Positions 7,379-15,715 of a DNA stretch of 47,733 nucleotides are shown in pieces. Both the position numbers and the translations under genes were made by a program. The notes beneath the pieces were generated by a model. It did no database searches, was not told the DNA's origin, and saw only the letters and a program-made list of their open reading frames with translations. This DNA comes from a virus: IMG/VR virus record IMGVR_UViG_3300031226_000002, positions 1 to 47,733 of that record; one strand, 5' to 3'. Within the stretch, counting starts at the first letter, position 1, and every line of letters begins with the position of its first letter.

Positions 7379-7999
7379 GTGGGGGATGTGTATGCTACGC
7401 GTGCGGACCTTTTCCGCTACGGATTGCCTAGGGGGTTACTCGCGAACCCTGGCCGTCTGTGTGCGTCCGCAGTAGCGGCTACCAACCTTTTCACACTTGA
7501 CGGGCATGGCTTCGAAGACGGAACCCCCCTGCTGTTCCGTGCTGAAACGGGCGGCATCTTGCCAGCGCCGATCGTGGCGGGAACGATTTACAACGCCGTC
7601 CGGGTAAGTGAAGCGACCTTCCAAGCGTCGGGGGTGACGCTGACGGCTGACGGGGTGTCCGTGGTCGTATCGACGGCGCTACCGATCGACGAAGTTCTAG
7701 AATTCTATTCACGCTTCGTCGATGGGTTTCTTCCCGCCCATCGCGTTCCCCTTGGGGGCCCCCCTTATCCGCTGACGGTTACGGCGCTGGTCGCTGAACT
7801 TGCCGCGAAGAAGCTTCTTCTAATCGCTCGCCAGTCGTCCGCCACGATGACCGAAATGGAAGTCAGCGCGAAGGCCCAGCTTACCCGCTGGGTTGCCGGC
7901 ATCATCGTCCGGGAAAGCGACAGCGACCGCACCAACCTTGCTGTTACTGATGCCCTCGCCACGCCGCGCGACTGGGGGACAGGGGGCACTATCCCATGA
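7379..7999 (+). CDS. Head-tail connector, DUF1320/Mu gp36-like
   Basis: 206 residues from a GTG preceded by AGGGGG; an upstream in-frame ATG at 7304 lies inside the capsid gene and was rejected. The opening VYATRADLFRYGLP is the hallmark of the Mu gp36/DUF1320 family, and the C-terminal half (LVAELAAKKLLLIARQSSATMTEMEVSAKAQLTRWVAGI) matches its helical end. Between them (residues about 35-110) a beta-rich insertion (TNLFTLDGHGFEDGTPLLFRA) resembles the small domains found in fibre or sheath proteins and makes this protein longer than usual family members. Stop overlaps the next start (ATGA). Confidence 0.72.
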   Translation: MGDVYATRADLFRYGLPRGLLANPGRLCASAVAATNLFTLDGHGFEDGTPLLFRAETGGILPAPIVAGTIYNAVRVSEATFQASGVTLTADGVSVVVSTALPIDEVLEFYSRFVDGFLPAHRVPLGGPPYPLTVTALVAELAAKKLLLIARQSSATMTEMEVSAKAQLTRWVAGIIVRESDSDRTNLAVTDALATPRDWGTGGTIP

Positions 8000-8403
8000 G
8001 TGCCGGGCTAAAGGGCGACTACCGAAAGACGCGCGAACTGGAAAAGCGGATCAGCGATCTGCCGCGGATGCTGGGGATTGAAGTCGCCAGGTCCTGCGCT
8101 GACATCATCAGCCGACTGGCGCGCGCTTCGTTTGATGCCAGCTGCAATGCTTTCTACGACCCCTGGGATCCAAGCGCCAAAGGGGAAACCGTCACCCTGG
8201 TCAAGTCGGGGGCCCTTCGCAGCGGTATCCGCTACGTCGCGATCGGGACCCGCCTTCGCGCGCAGCTGGGCCCGAAGTATGCAAAGTATCAAGTAGGCAA
8301 GCGCGCCGTCTTCCCGACCAGCGTCCTACCCCCTGCGTATAAAAAGGCCATCGACGAAGCAGCCGCGAAGATCATAGCCGCGCAGCTGGGGAAGGCGGCC
8401 TAG
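7996..8403 (+). CDS. Tail completion/virion morphogenesis protein (Mu gpG or gp10-like)
   Basis: 135 residues. Helical N-terminus, then LVKSGALRSGIRYVAIGTRLRAQLGPKYAKYQVGKRAVFPTSVLPPAYKKAIDE, which matches the pattern of HK97 gp10/Mu virion morphogenesis proteins (Leu-x-x-Ser/Thr-Gly-x-Leu-x-x-Ser, Tyr-Ala-x-Tyr-x-x-Gly, final Pro-Ala/Pro-x-x). Such proteins join tail to head. It is translationally coupled to the connector gene upstream and abuts the tail terminator candidate downstream. Confidence 0.7.
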   Translation: MSAGLKGDYRKTRELEKRISDLPRMLGIEVARSCADIISRLARASFDASCNAFYDPWDPSAKGETVTLVKSGALRSGIRYVAIGTRLRAQLGPKYAKYQVGKRAVFPTSVLPPAYKKAIDEAAAKIIAAQLGKAA

Positions 8404-8982
8404 ATGCTTTACGCGATCGCCAAAGATTTAGCCGCAGCGCTGAAGGCCCAACATGTTCCCATTCCCGTGGTCTTCGGTCCCGACGTGGACAGCGTTGGCA
8501 TCGACGAACGGATCGTCATCGATTACCGGGGGCTGAACGCTGACACGATCGACCCGCCGACATCGCAGCATTTCAATCCCAAAATGCCATGGCGACGGGT
8601 GCAAGGCGGGCGCATCCGCATCTATGCGCGCAGTCCGGTCGATGGGGCGGCCTGGCATGATCACGCCGAACGCGCAGAACGGATCCTAGATCATGTCGTC
8701 GCTGAACTGGACGCAGTGGTCAAGGTGCGCCGGAATCTTCTGACGTTCGGCCCGGGTGGGTTCGTCCAGCTGGAAGACGAAACGGGAACCGAAATCACGG
8801 CGGGCGCTGTTTACGATCTTGCCTTCAGTGTCGACCGCGGGATTTTCCGAACGACCTGGGAAGGTGGCGCGCGCGGGACTGTCGTGATCGGTGTCGATGT
8901 CGATTTGAACAGCACCACGAAAGTCAGCCCGGGTCCAGGGCCAGCGGGGACCCCGCCACCTGACGCGGAAATTGCCTGTTAA
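8404..8982 (+). CDS. Putative tail terminator (Mu gp37-like position)
   Basis: 192 residues beginning immediately after the previous stop. Content such as YAIAKDLAAALKAQ, VVFGPDVDSVGIDERIVIDYRG, RIRIYARSPVDGAAWHDHAERAERILDHVVAELDAVVKVRRN and a beta-rich C-terminus fits proteins encoded between the gpG-like gene and the sheath that cap the tail tube. The Ser/Pro/Gly-rich last 25 residues look disordered. Assignment is by position and general pattern. Confidence 0.55.
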   Translation: MLYAIAKDLAAALKAQHVPIPVVFGPDVDSVGIDERIVIDYRGLNADTIDPPTSQHFNPKMPWRRVQGGRIRIYARSPVDGAAWHDHAERAERILDHVVAELDAVVKVRRNLLTFGPGGFVQLEDETGTEITAGAVYDLAFSVDRGIFRTTWEGGARGTVVIGVDVDLNSTTKVSPGPGPAGTPPPDAEIAC

Positions 8983-8994
8983 CGGGGGGAAGCC

Positions 8995-10473
8995 ATGGCC
9001 TATTTGCCGACAGCGACGATCATCATTGACGACGAAGCGGGGGCGCAAGCGCAGGGAACGGAAACCCTGACCGTTATCGGCGCCGTTGAAATGAATGGGG
9101 ATATCACGCCGCGGGTATTCGCTTCGACGAAGGCGATTCTGGCGAAGCACGGTTACTCCGAAGCGGTCGATTATTGCGCGCTTCACTTCGAAGAAACGAA
9201 GAAACCGATCTTGTTCGTCGGTCTACCGAAGGCGATAGCTGGAACGATCAGCGCGGTCGAAACGACGGGTAACACCGGCACCAGCGTTATCACAGTATCG
9301 GGCGGGACGAATGGGGTGCTAGACGCTTGCAACGCGTCAGTCACTATCGTCACGGGCGGGACTATCGGAACGGATCAGATCGTATTCGATCTGTCACTAG
9401 ACGGCGGGCGAAACCGCGTCCGGGTGCGGCTAGGGCTGGCGCTTGTCCACGTCATCCCTTATCTCGGGATGAAAATCAATTTCGCCGCAGGCACGTTGGT
9501 TGCGGGCGACATCGCAGCTACGTGGACTTCGACGGCACCCCGGTGGGGAACGGCTGCGCTTTCCGCTGCGCGAGAAGCATTGGCCATGCATCAAAGGGCA
9601 TCGCGATCGTGGCTTATCGTTGGCGATCTAGAAGATGAGAACGACGCTAATACGGTCGTCACTGAAATCAACGCGTATGCAACGGCGAACGATCGATGCC
9701 TGACGGCCCGCACGCAAGTTCACGATCCGGCCGCAGGCGAGCTTGATAGCGACTGGGTCGCAGATATCGACGCAGAATTTGGACCGATCGCAACCGAGCG
9801 ACGGATCAACCTAGGCGCGGGTCGCGGCGCAAAGCTTTCGCCGATCACGGGCTGGCGGCTGCGTCGTCCCGTGCAGTGGGCGGCATCGCTTCGTGAGTAT
9901 CAGCACGATGTCCAGATCCCAACGTATCGGAAATCTGACGGCCCTTGTTCGGGCTGGACGCTGGAAGACACGGACGGGAACACCATCGAACATGATGAAC
10001 GTGTCGACGGCGGACTTTTGCTTGCGCGTTTCACCTGCTTTCGAACGTTCGCAAATGGGCCACTAGGCGCGTTCATTGCGCTCGATCTTACCCGCGCGCA
10101 GGACGGTTCACTGCTTACGCGCAATCACAATATGGCGGTCGCTAACATTGCGTGCAACGTCGCGCAGGCCGAAACAGAAAACGCGCTAGGTCAGATTCTC
10201 GAGGTTAACGCTGACGGGACGGGAACCGAAGCTAGCCTGGCCGTGATCGATGAACGCGTAAACACGGCGCTGGCGATCGCGCTGCTTCAGCGGGGGGCCG
10301 AAGGGGTGCGCGCATCCGATGCAAAATGGGCCGCGAGCAGAACGGACATTCTCAACATTCCGGGCGCTGAACTGACGGGCATCCTGGATCTGCGTCTAAA
10401 CGGAACGCTCGAGAAAATCACAACGCGGGTGCACATACCTGCGGGCGGCGCTGTCGCTAATGCTGGGGCGTAA
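8995..10473 (+). CDS. Contractile tail sheath protein (Mu gpL-like)
   Basis: 492 residues, preceded by CGGGGGGAAGCC. Sheath features include the N-terminal strand PTATIIIDDEAGAQAQGTETLTVIG, the middle domain VVTEINAYATANDRCLTARTQVHD, the conserved LRRPVQWAASLREYQHDVQIPTYRKSDGP block and the C-terminal MAVANIACNVAQAETENALGQIL...DILNIPGAELTGILDLRLNG strands used for sheath interlacing. This indicates a contractile (myovirus-type) tail. An inserted region (residues about 85-180, SAVETTGNTGTSVITVSGG) looks like an added surface domain. The tube gene follows within 12 bases. Confidence 0.88.
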   Translation: MAYLPTATIIIDDEAGAQAQGTETLTVIGAVEMNGDITPRVFASTKAILAKHGYSEAVDYCALHFEETKKPILFVGLPKAIAGTISAVETTGNTGTSVITVSGGTNGVLDACNASVTIVTGGTIGTDQIVFDLSLDGGRNRVRVRLGLALVHVIPYLGMKINFAAGTLVAGDIAATWTSTAPRWGTAALSAAREALAMHQRASRSWLIVGDLEDENDANTVVTEINAYATANDRCLTARTQVHDPAAGELDSDWVADIDAEFGPIATERRINLGAGRGAKLSPITGWRLRRPVQWAASLREYQHDVQIPTYRKSDGPCSGWTLEDTDGNTIEHDERVDGGLLLARFTCFRTFANGPLGAFIALDLTRAQDGSLLTRNHNMAVANIACNVAQAETENALGQILEVNADGTGTEASLAVIDERVNTALAIALLQRGAEGVRASDAKWAASRTDILNIPGAELTGILDLRLNGTLEKITTRVHIPAGGAVANAGA

Positions 10474-10484
10474 GGGGGGGAATT

Positions 10485-10952
10485 ATGGCGTTCGAATATC
10501 CGACATTAAATGGCATTGCGCCTAGCTGGGCAGATATCCGGATCACGCTGTCGATCTATGCGGGACTTTCCCTCGCACCTACTGACGTCGCTTCGATCAA
10601 ATGGAGCGATAAAGTCACCCCCGGGGTAGTGCGGGGAACCAGCGGGGGCCAGAAGAAAGCGCGAACCGTTGGCGAGTATGAATGTGAAGCGTCGATCACG
10701 TTCTACCGTAATGGCTGGGAACAGTTTCGATCCGGGCTGACCGTTCTAAACAAGCGGCTAACGCTGGTCGGTTTCGACGTGATGATCCAACACACCCCGC
10801 CCGGGTCGATCGCCATTCTGAAAACGAAGATCGCAGGGTGCCGCGTCATCGGTCGGACTGCTGACATGCAGGAAGGTGCGGACGCTGACAAAGTCGAGAT
10901 TCCGCTAGACGTCATGCGGATCGAAGAAGGGAACGGCATATCGCTTCTGTGA
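10485..10952 (+). CDS. Tail tube protein
   Basis: 155 residues; ATG follows GGGGGGAATT. Positioned directly after the sheath, as tube genes are in myoviruses. Sequence shows alternating beta strands (WADIRITLSIYAGLSLAPTDVASIKWSDKVTPGVVRG, GEYECEASITFYRNGWEQFRSGLT, ILKTKIAGCRVIGRTADMQEGADADKVEIPLDVMRIEE), consistent with the tube fold that stacks as hexameric rings. It is somewhat longer than the Mu tube gpM, and the family call comes mainly from position and strand pattern. Confidence 0.75.
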   Translation: MAFEYPTLNGIAPSWADIRITLSIYAGLSLAPTDVASIKWSDKVTPGVVRGTSGGQKKARTVGEYECEASITFYRNGWEQFRSGLTVLNKRLTLVGFDVMIQHTPPGSIAILKTKIAGCRVIGRTADMQEGADADKVEIPLDVMRIEEGNGISLL

Positions 10953-10972
10953 TGCCGGGGGAAGGGTTCGCT

Positions 10973-11380
10973 ATGACGGTCGAAGAAATCGAAGCACGCC
11001 GCGCGAAACGGAAAGAAGCAATCGCTAAGGCGCGCGAAGAACAATACGCAAAGGATCTAGAACGGGTCGACCAGCTAGAAATGGAACTGGGTGACGACCG
11101 GGTGGGGGTATTGAAGATGCCTTCGTTCGTCGCGACGCTTCCTACGCTGGTCGTCGTCCGAACCCCATCGTCTTCCGTGTTCAATCGGTTTCGATCGATG
11201 GTACGCGCAGCGGGGCAAAAGACGGTAGCCATCGGTGCAGCGAAGGACCTGATGGCATCTAGCTGCGTCGCTTACCCCGACGAAGAAACCTATAAACGCA
11301 TGTGCGAAGAATGGCCATCGATACACGATAACGTGGGAATCGAAGCCATTCGGCTGGGTGAAACGGAGGGAAAAGACTAG
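10973..11380 (+). CDS. Tail assembly chaperone, short form (lambda G / Mu gp41-type)
   Basis: 135 residues from ATG 10973 (MTVEEIEARRAKRKEA), chosen over an ATG at 10949 because GGGGGAAGGG precedes it. The N-terminus is a charged helix; the rest (VATLPTLVVVRTPSSSVFNRFRSMVR...CVAYPDEETYKRMCEEWPSIHDNVGIEAIRLGE) resembles small tail assembly chaperones with a Phe-Trp-rich core. It lies between tube and tape measure, the invariant position of these chaperones. Its last codons contain a -1 slippery heptamer, so part of translation is expected to continue in the -1 frame. Confidence 0.75.
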   Translation: MTVEEIEARRAKRKEAIAKAREEQYAKDLERVDQLEMELGDDRVGVLKMPSFVATLPTLVVVRTPSSSVFNRFRSMVRAAGQKTVAIGAAKDLMASSCVAYPDEETYKRMCEEWPSIHDNVGIEAIRLGETEGKD

Positions 11381-11423
11381 GCGAGCGCATCGGGGAAGCG
11401 CAGAAAAACGCGATCGTGCTCGC
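11368..11423 (+). promoter_or_regulatory. Programmed -1 ribosomal frameshift signal
   Basis: The heptamer GGGAAAA spans 11368-11374, read in zero frame as G-GGA-AAA two codons before the TAG stop. After a 6-nt spacer a stem starts at 11381: 11381-11388 pairs with 11416-11423 (one G-T), then, after a single bulged C at 11415, 11389-11392 pairs with 11411-11414. This gives 12 base pairs around an 18-nt loop. Slippery site, spacer length and stem match known -1 recoding signals at tail chaperone genes. Confidence 0.85.
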
Positions 11424-11535
11424 AGACTGTTTACTAGCTTGGCTTCCCCCGCCCGAAGGTGCTGACGACGCAAGGGCTGGCGCCATCGTCTTCGCGGAAT
11501 TTATCAACCTAGTTCGTAACGCGCTGAAGAAGTGA
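11374..11535 (+). CDS. -1 frame extension of the tail chaperone (T-like domain)
   Basis: After slippage the ribosome reads R-L-G-E-R-I-G-E-A-Q... for 53 codons to the TGA at 11533-11535, giving a fusion of about 187 residues. The added segment is a sensible polypeptide (IVLADCLLAWLPPPEG, then AGAIVFAEFINLVRNALKK) with no start codon or ribosome binding site of its own and fills the gap to the tape measure gene exactly. Such extensions bind the tape measure protein during tail assembly in lambda, P2 and Mu relatives. Confidence 0.8.
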   Translation, partial: RLGERIGEAQKNAIVLADCLLAWLPPPEGADDARAGAIVFAEFINLVRNALKK

Positions 11536-11541
11536 CGGGCC

Positions 11542-13488
11542 ATGGCTGACGGAACCCAATACCTGATCGAACTGTCGGCCAAATTCACGGGGGGCGATGC
11601 CGCCGTGTCGACACTGTCCGACCTGGGTGATCGGATGCTGAAGGCTGGCGCCAATTCGGAAGCGCTGGAACGCGCCGCGAAGGCCATGGGCGTTTCGATG
11701 GAAGAAGCTGACGCAGCGGTCAAGTCGGCTAACAGCGCACTGGAAGAAGGCGAGCGGAAATACAAAGCGGCCGAAGTGGCTGCGGACCGTGCGGCGAAGG
11801 CTGTCGAACGTGTCGGGGTCCAGGCCGCCGCGCAGTGGGGAAAACTTGATAAAGCGATGGAAGTTGGCGACACGGGCGGCATCGCTGCGGCAGAAGCTGC
11901 GATCGCAAAACTCGCCGCGAAACAGGGCGAACTAGCGGCATCAGCTGCGGCTGCGAAGGAAGCGCTAAAGGGGGAAGCGGCTGCGGTCGACGGACTGAAG
12001 GGAAAAGCGACAGCCGCAGCGACGTCGCAGGACGCACTTAAAAAGGGACTAGCGAACGTCAAGAGCGCCACTGATACCGCGAAGAAGGCGGAAGCAGCCG
12101 CAGCGGGAACGGGCAAACTTCAGGACATCGCGCAAGCGTTTGGCAAAATGGGCGGCCCAGTGGGCGCGACTGGTCAGGAAGTGCTGGGCCTAGCGGGTAG
12201 CTTTGGAAAACTGGGTAGCGCGATGGGGTCGGCCGGTCCCTACGTCGCGGTAGCGCTCGCCATCGTTGCCATCGCTACCGCAGCCATAGCCGCCACGATC
12301 GCGATCGCGAAATGGGGGGTCAGCATGGCGGATGCTAACCGAACCCAGTCCCTTTTGACGGCTGGCATCGCGCGCAGTGTGAAGGGGGGCGAAGAACTAG
12401 AGAAGGAATACAGCAAAATAACCGCCGTTCTTCCCGTCACAAATGACGAACTAGCAGGGATGGCGAAGGGCCTAGCCGATTCCGGTTTGCGCGGGAAGGA
12501 TCTAAGCAATGCGCTGGAACGATCGGCGGTCGCTGCGGCGAAATTGAAGTTCGGGCCCGACTTCCAAAAGGCGATGCTGGGCCTAGATTTTCAGGCGAAA
12601 AAACTAGACTCCAATCTACAGGACACGTTTGGGGGGCTGAAGATCGAAGGCCTGCTAGGCGGCATCCAAACGCTGATCGCCCTGTTCGATTCCACGGAAG
12701 CCAGTGGCAAGGCGATGAAGTTCCTATTTGAATCGCTGTTTCAGCCGCTGATCGACGGCGCGACCGAAGCCATTCCCAAGATCGAACGGCTGTTTCTATA
12801 CGCCATCATTTGGGCGCTGAAGGCATGGATCGCGCTGAAGCCATATAAGAAAGAAATGGAGGCGATCGCTAAGGTGCTGTTGATTGGCGCGGCGATCATT
12901 GTGGGGGTGCTGATCGTAGCGATCGCGTCCCTAGTTGTGGCGATAGTTGCGGCGATCGCGATCATCGGCGCGCTGGGCTATGCGCTTTATAAAATCCTGG
13001 AAGTGCTGGTGCTGATCACGGTCGGTCTAGTCAAAGGCCTTTACATCATGGTTACGACGTTCGCGACTGCGGGCTATGACTTCGTCGCGGGGTTAATCAA
13101 AGGAATCCTTAGCGGCGCGACTGCGATCATCGATGCCATGGTCGGGGTAGTAAAGGGCGGCTATGACGCAGTATCGAAGTTCCTGAAGCGTGGGTCGCCT
13201 TCGAAGCTGATGATGGAAGTCGGCTCGGATGTGGCGGAAGGTTACACGGGCGGGGTCGAAGACGGATCGGCGGATGCACAAGGCGCGATGGAAGCCATGG
13301 TCGCGCCCCCATCGACGACAGCTAGCGCGGTCAGTGGCGCGGCTGGGGGCGCTTCGATCGTGATCCAGCAAATGACCGTCACGGGTGAAGGGGCGAAAGA
13401 ACTAGCGCTGGACTTCATCGATCAAATCACACGGCTGCTAGAGGGCGATGCGCGCGCGCTTGGCGGGGGAGAAACGGCCCATGCCTAA
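11542..13488 (+). CDS. Tape measure protein
   Basis: 648 residues with the usual makeup: a long Ala/Lys/Glu coiled-coil N-terminus (about residues 25-190), a Gly/Ala-rich segment with a hydrophobic stretch (VAVALAIVAIATAAIAATIAIA, about 235-256), a central helical domain and a strongly hydrophobic region with two or three membrane-like segments (about 445-505), then GSPSKLMMEVGSDVAEGYTGGVEDG near residue 555, a motif common to phage tape measures. It sets tail length and may enter the membrane at injection. The length suggests a tail of roughly 0.1 micrometre using the usual rise per residue; that is only an estimate. Confidence 0.9.
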   Translation: MADGTQYLIELSAKFTGGDAAVSTLSDLGDRMLKAGANSEALERAAKAMGVSMEEADAAVKSANSALEEGERKYKAAEVAADRAAKAVERVGVQAAAQWGKLDKAMEVGDTGGIAAAEAAIAKLAAKQGELAASAAAAKEALKGEAAAVDGLKGKATAAATSQDALKKGLANVKSATDTAKKAEAAAAGTGKLQDIAQAFGKMGGPVGATGQEVLGLAGSFGKLGSAMGSAGPYVAVALAIVAIATAAIAATIAIAKWGVSMADANRTQSLLTAGIARSVKGGEELEKEYSKITAVLPVTNDELAGMAKGLADSGLRGKDLSNALERSAVAAAKLKFGPDFQKAMLGLDFQAKKLDSNLQDTFGGLKIEGLLGGIQTLIALFDSTEASGKAMKFLFESLFQPLIDGATEAIPKIERLFLYAIIWALKAWIALKPYKKEMEAIAKVLLIGAAIIVGVLIVAIASLVVAIVAAIAIIGALGYALYKILEVLVLITVGLVKGLYIMVTTFATAGYDFVAGLIKGILSGATAIIDAMVGVVKGGYDAVSKFLKRGSPSKLMMEVGSDVAEGYTGGVEDGSADAQGAMEAMVAPPSTTASAVSGAAGGASIVIQQMTVTGEGAKELALDFIDQITRLLEGDARALGGGETAHA

Positions 13489-14014
13489 CCCCGTCGACAA
13501 TGAATCGCTTTACGATTCGATCGTTCTAGATAACAAGCGATCGCCTGGTCGCGTCGCATTGTCGGGCCATGATCGTAAACATCGCTGGGACATTAAAGAA
13601 CCGATAGGCCATGGCGGGGGGACGACGACTTACAAGGGCGAACAGATCGCGCAGTTCACGGCGGAATTCACCCTAACGCGCGACCCGGTCCAGGGCTTGG
13701 ATGAATTCGCGGACTGGGAAAAGTTCGCCGCAATGGTCAAGGCGATGCTTCCTAAGTCGGGACCCCCTAAGGCGCGGTCGATCTATCACCCTGATCTAGC
13801 CGCGAACGATATCAAGAGTGTCTCGCAGGCTGGAATCAGTGGGCTGGTGCACGATGGCAAGGGGGGTGCGAAGGTCACTATTTCGTTTCTCGAATTCCGA
13901 CCGCCCAAAAAGTTCACGGGTCTACCTACGAAGCCAACGAAGGCCGACCCCAACGCGGATCTGAAGCATGAGATCAACGATGTTCTTTTACCGGAAGCAG
14001 CGCGGCCCATATGA
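13481..14014 (+). CDS. Baseplate/tail hub-associated protein
   Basis: 177 residues from ATG 13481, overlapping the tape measure stop and preceded by GGGGGAGAAACGG. Contains GRVALSGHDRKHRWDIKEPIGHGGGTTTYKGE and a C-terminal VTISFLEFRPPKK; the latter phrase is frequent in small baseplate proteins that connect tube and hub in contractile tails. Location between tape measure and hub/spike gene fits the Mu gp43 (N) position, although this protein is much shorter than Mu gp43. Ends overlapping the next start by ATGA. Confidence 0.6.
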   Translation: MPNPVDNESLYDSIVLDNKRSPGRVALSGHDRKHRWDIKEPIGHGGGTTTYKGEQIAQFTAEFTLTRDPVQGLDEFADWEKFAAMVKAMLPKSGPPKARSIYHPDLAANDIKSVSQAGISGLVHDGKGGAKVTISFLEFRPPKKFTGLPTKPTKADPNADLKHEINDVLLPEAARPI

Positions 14015-15084
14015 GTACCGCGATCCTTTCCGGTCATCGCGTGGTTTCAGGGCGGATCTACCTTTCCGCGTGGGGAATCGGCTGGGCTGAAGCTGTTCTA
14101 GACGTGGACGTTCCCGTCAGGGGCCGCGCTGTGCTGACCATTGCCGATCTAACGTTCGTCGGGACCATCATGTCAGGTGGATCCATCCCCCCAGGTCGGT
14201 CTTCCTATACGCTGGCGGCTGGGTTCGGGGGCTGGGGGAAGATCATCCCCCGGAAAAGCTACGCAAACGACGCAGGGATAAAGGCGTCTACCGTCCTTTC
14301 TGACGCGGCTGCGGCCTGCGGCGAACAGCTGGCGCCCAACCTTCCCCTAACCCCGCTCGGGTCGTCATGGGCCCGGGAAGAAGCACCCGCAGCGCGCACC
14401 CTGGAAGCGATTGCGCCCGCAGGCTGGTACGTCGGGGAAGACGGAATCACCCGGATCGGGAAACGACTGGTTCGGGCGCTGGCGCTGGGGTCCGCAGTCA
14501 CATCGATCGACCGGTCGCGGGGGATTGCAACCATTGCCACGGAATCCATCGCGCAGATCGTCCCGGGCGCGGTCGTCGAAGGCCTGGAAGCGGTCGATGT
14601 TTTGCACGAAGTGTCACCCGCGGCGAAGCTTCGATCGACGATCTGGGGTGCGGGGGTCGCCATCACTAGCCGCAGGCTGACCGCGCTGACCCGCATCATG
14701 GAAGCGCTGGATCCAGATCGTCGGTTTCGTGGCGTCTACGAATATCGGATCGTAACGCAGGATCTGGAACGGCTAAACCTTCAGCCCGTCCGTGTGTCGA
14801 CTGGGATGCCCGATCTTCAGCGGGTCTATGTGCGGCCCGGGGTCCCAGGGGTCAAAGCGCTGCACGCGTTGGGGTCCCGGGTGCTGGTCGCGTTCGTCGA
14901 TGCGAACCCTTCTTTCCCTGTCGTGGTCGCGTTCGAAGATGCGGAAGGCCAGGGGTTCGCGCCGCTTCAGATCAATATTGGAAAGCCGGCAATTCTAGGC
15001 GCTGCGCGCATGACTGACACAGTGCAAGCCGGTCCATTCGGCGGGGTCATCACGGGCGGGTCGACGCTTGTAAGGATCGCCTAA
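14011..15084 (+). CDS. Baseplate hub/spike protein (Mu gp44/gpD-like)
   Basis: 357 residues. The N-terminal two thirds resemble the hub proteins of contractile tails (AGFGGWGKIIPRKSYAND..., LEAIAPAGWYVGEDGITRIGKR, IATIATESIAQIVPGAVVEGL). The C-terminal part contains a phrase typical of the OB-fold of spike proteins (GSRVLVAFVDANPSFPVVVAFEDAEGQGF, about residues 285-315). The order suggests that hub and spike functions sit on one chain, with no separate Mu gp45-like gene following. Strong membrane-piercing tip motifs are not seen. Confidence 0.68.
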   Translation: MSTAILSGHRVVSGRIYLSAWGIGWAEAVLDVDVPVRGRAVLTIADLTFVGTIMSGGSIPPGRSSYTLAAGFGGWGKIIPRKSYANDAGIKASTVLSDAAAACGEQLAPNLPLTPLGSSWAREEAPAARTLEAIAPAGWYVGEDGITRIGKRLVRALALGSAVTSIDRSRGIATIATESIAQIVPGAVVEGLEAVDVLHEVSPAAKLRSTIWGAGVAITSRRLTALTRIMEALDPDRRFRGVYEYRIVTQDLERLNLQPVRVSTGMPDLQRVYVRPGVPGVKALHALGSRVLVAFVDANPSFPVVVAFEDAEGQGFAPLQINIGKPAILGAARMTDTVQAGPFGGVITGGSTLVRIA

Positions 15085-15302
15085 TGGCCTTAGACGCAGC
15101 CACCCTAGCCGATCAATTGCGGATCGCATTGCTTGCCGATCCTAAGTCGCAGGCGATTGATAACGATGCGCTAGCCGCAGTGTGCACGGCCATCGCTACG
15201 GCTGTCGTTTCCCACATCGTCGCTATGGGGATAGTGCTTCCCCTGCTGATGGTCGCGCCACCTGGCGGGGGTCCGGTTACCGGGACGGGGGTGATCACAT
15301 GA
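15084..15302 (+). CDS. Small conserved baseplate-region protein
   Basis: 72 residues overlapping both neighbours (TAATG and ATGA). Begins with a helical Ala/Asp-rich segment and ends in a Gly/Pro/Thr tail (APPGGGPVTGTGVIT). Small proteins of this kind often sit between spike and gp25-like genes in prophages; the role is not known to me. A stretch VVSHIVAMGIVLPLLMVAP is hydrophobic and could be a short membrane or beta segment. Confidence 0.6.
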   Translation: MALDAATLADQLRIALLADPKSQAIDNDALAAVCTAIATAVVSHIVAMGIVLPLLMVAPPGGGPVTGTGVIT

Positions 15303-15715
15303 CGATTAACTTCGGCCTGGACATGTCTTCGCTAGAGGACATCGACGAAACCCGAACCGTTACCGGGGTCGAATTAGTTGCACAGGATACGTATTGGCGA
15401 CTGCAAACGCCGCGCGGGATGGGCATCCTGGAAGCTGACGCACCTTCGTACGGGATTGATCTGATGGGCATCATCGGATCGGTTGACACGGAAGCGGACG
15501 CCGCATCACTTCCGGGCCGCATCCAATCGGCGCTGACCGACGACGACCGGATCGCCAGTGCTGAAGTCACGGTTAAGCGCACTGTGCAGGGGGCTATCGC
15601 GGCTTACGAAATCACGATCCACTGTGAAACCGGCGAAGGTCCATTTGAACTAGTCGGATCGGTTACGGCGGATGCGCTGGACCTAGTGGTCAAATTGTTG
15701 CCGGGGGGTAACTGA
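15299..15715 (+). CDS. Baseplate wedge protein, gp25-like (Mu gp46)
   Basis: 138 residues from ATG 15299 (MTINFGLDMSSLED); the longer reading from 15182 overlaps the previous gene and was rejected. Pattern matches the GPW/gp25 family and its Mu gp46 branch: RLQTPRGMGILEADAPSYGIDLMGIIGS followed by IQSALTDDDRIASAEVTVKR and a beta-strand end. It forms part of the inner baseplate wedge and seeds sheath assembly. It directly precedes the J-like gene, as in Mu. Confidence 0.8.
   Translation: MTINFGLDMSSLEDIDETRTVTGVELVAQDTYWRLQTPRGMGILEADAPSYGIDLMGIIGSVDTEADAASLPGRIQSALTDDDRIASAEVTVKRTVQGAIAAYEITIHCETGEGPFELVGSVTADALDLVVKLLPGGN

Noticed and set aside
11259-12116. Leftward 285-residue ORF opposite the tape measure
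   Set aside because: Ala/Ser/Pro-rich shadow of the Ala/Glu-rich coiled coil on the plus strand; no family resemblance and no ribosome binding site.
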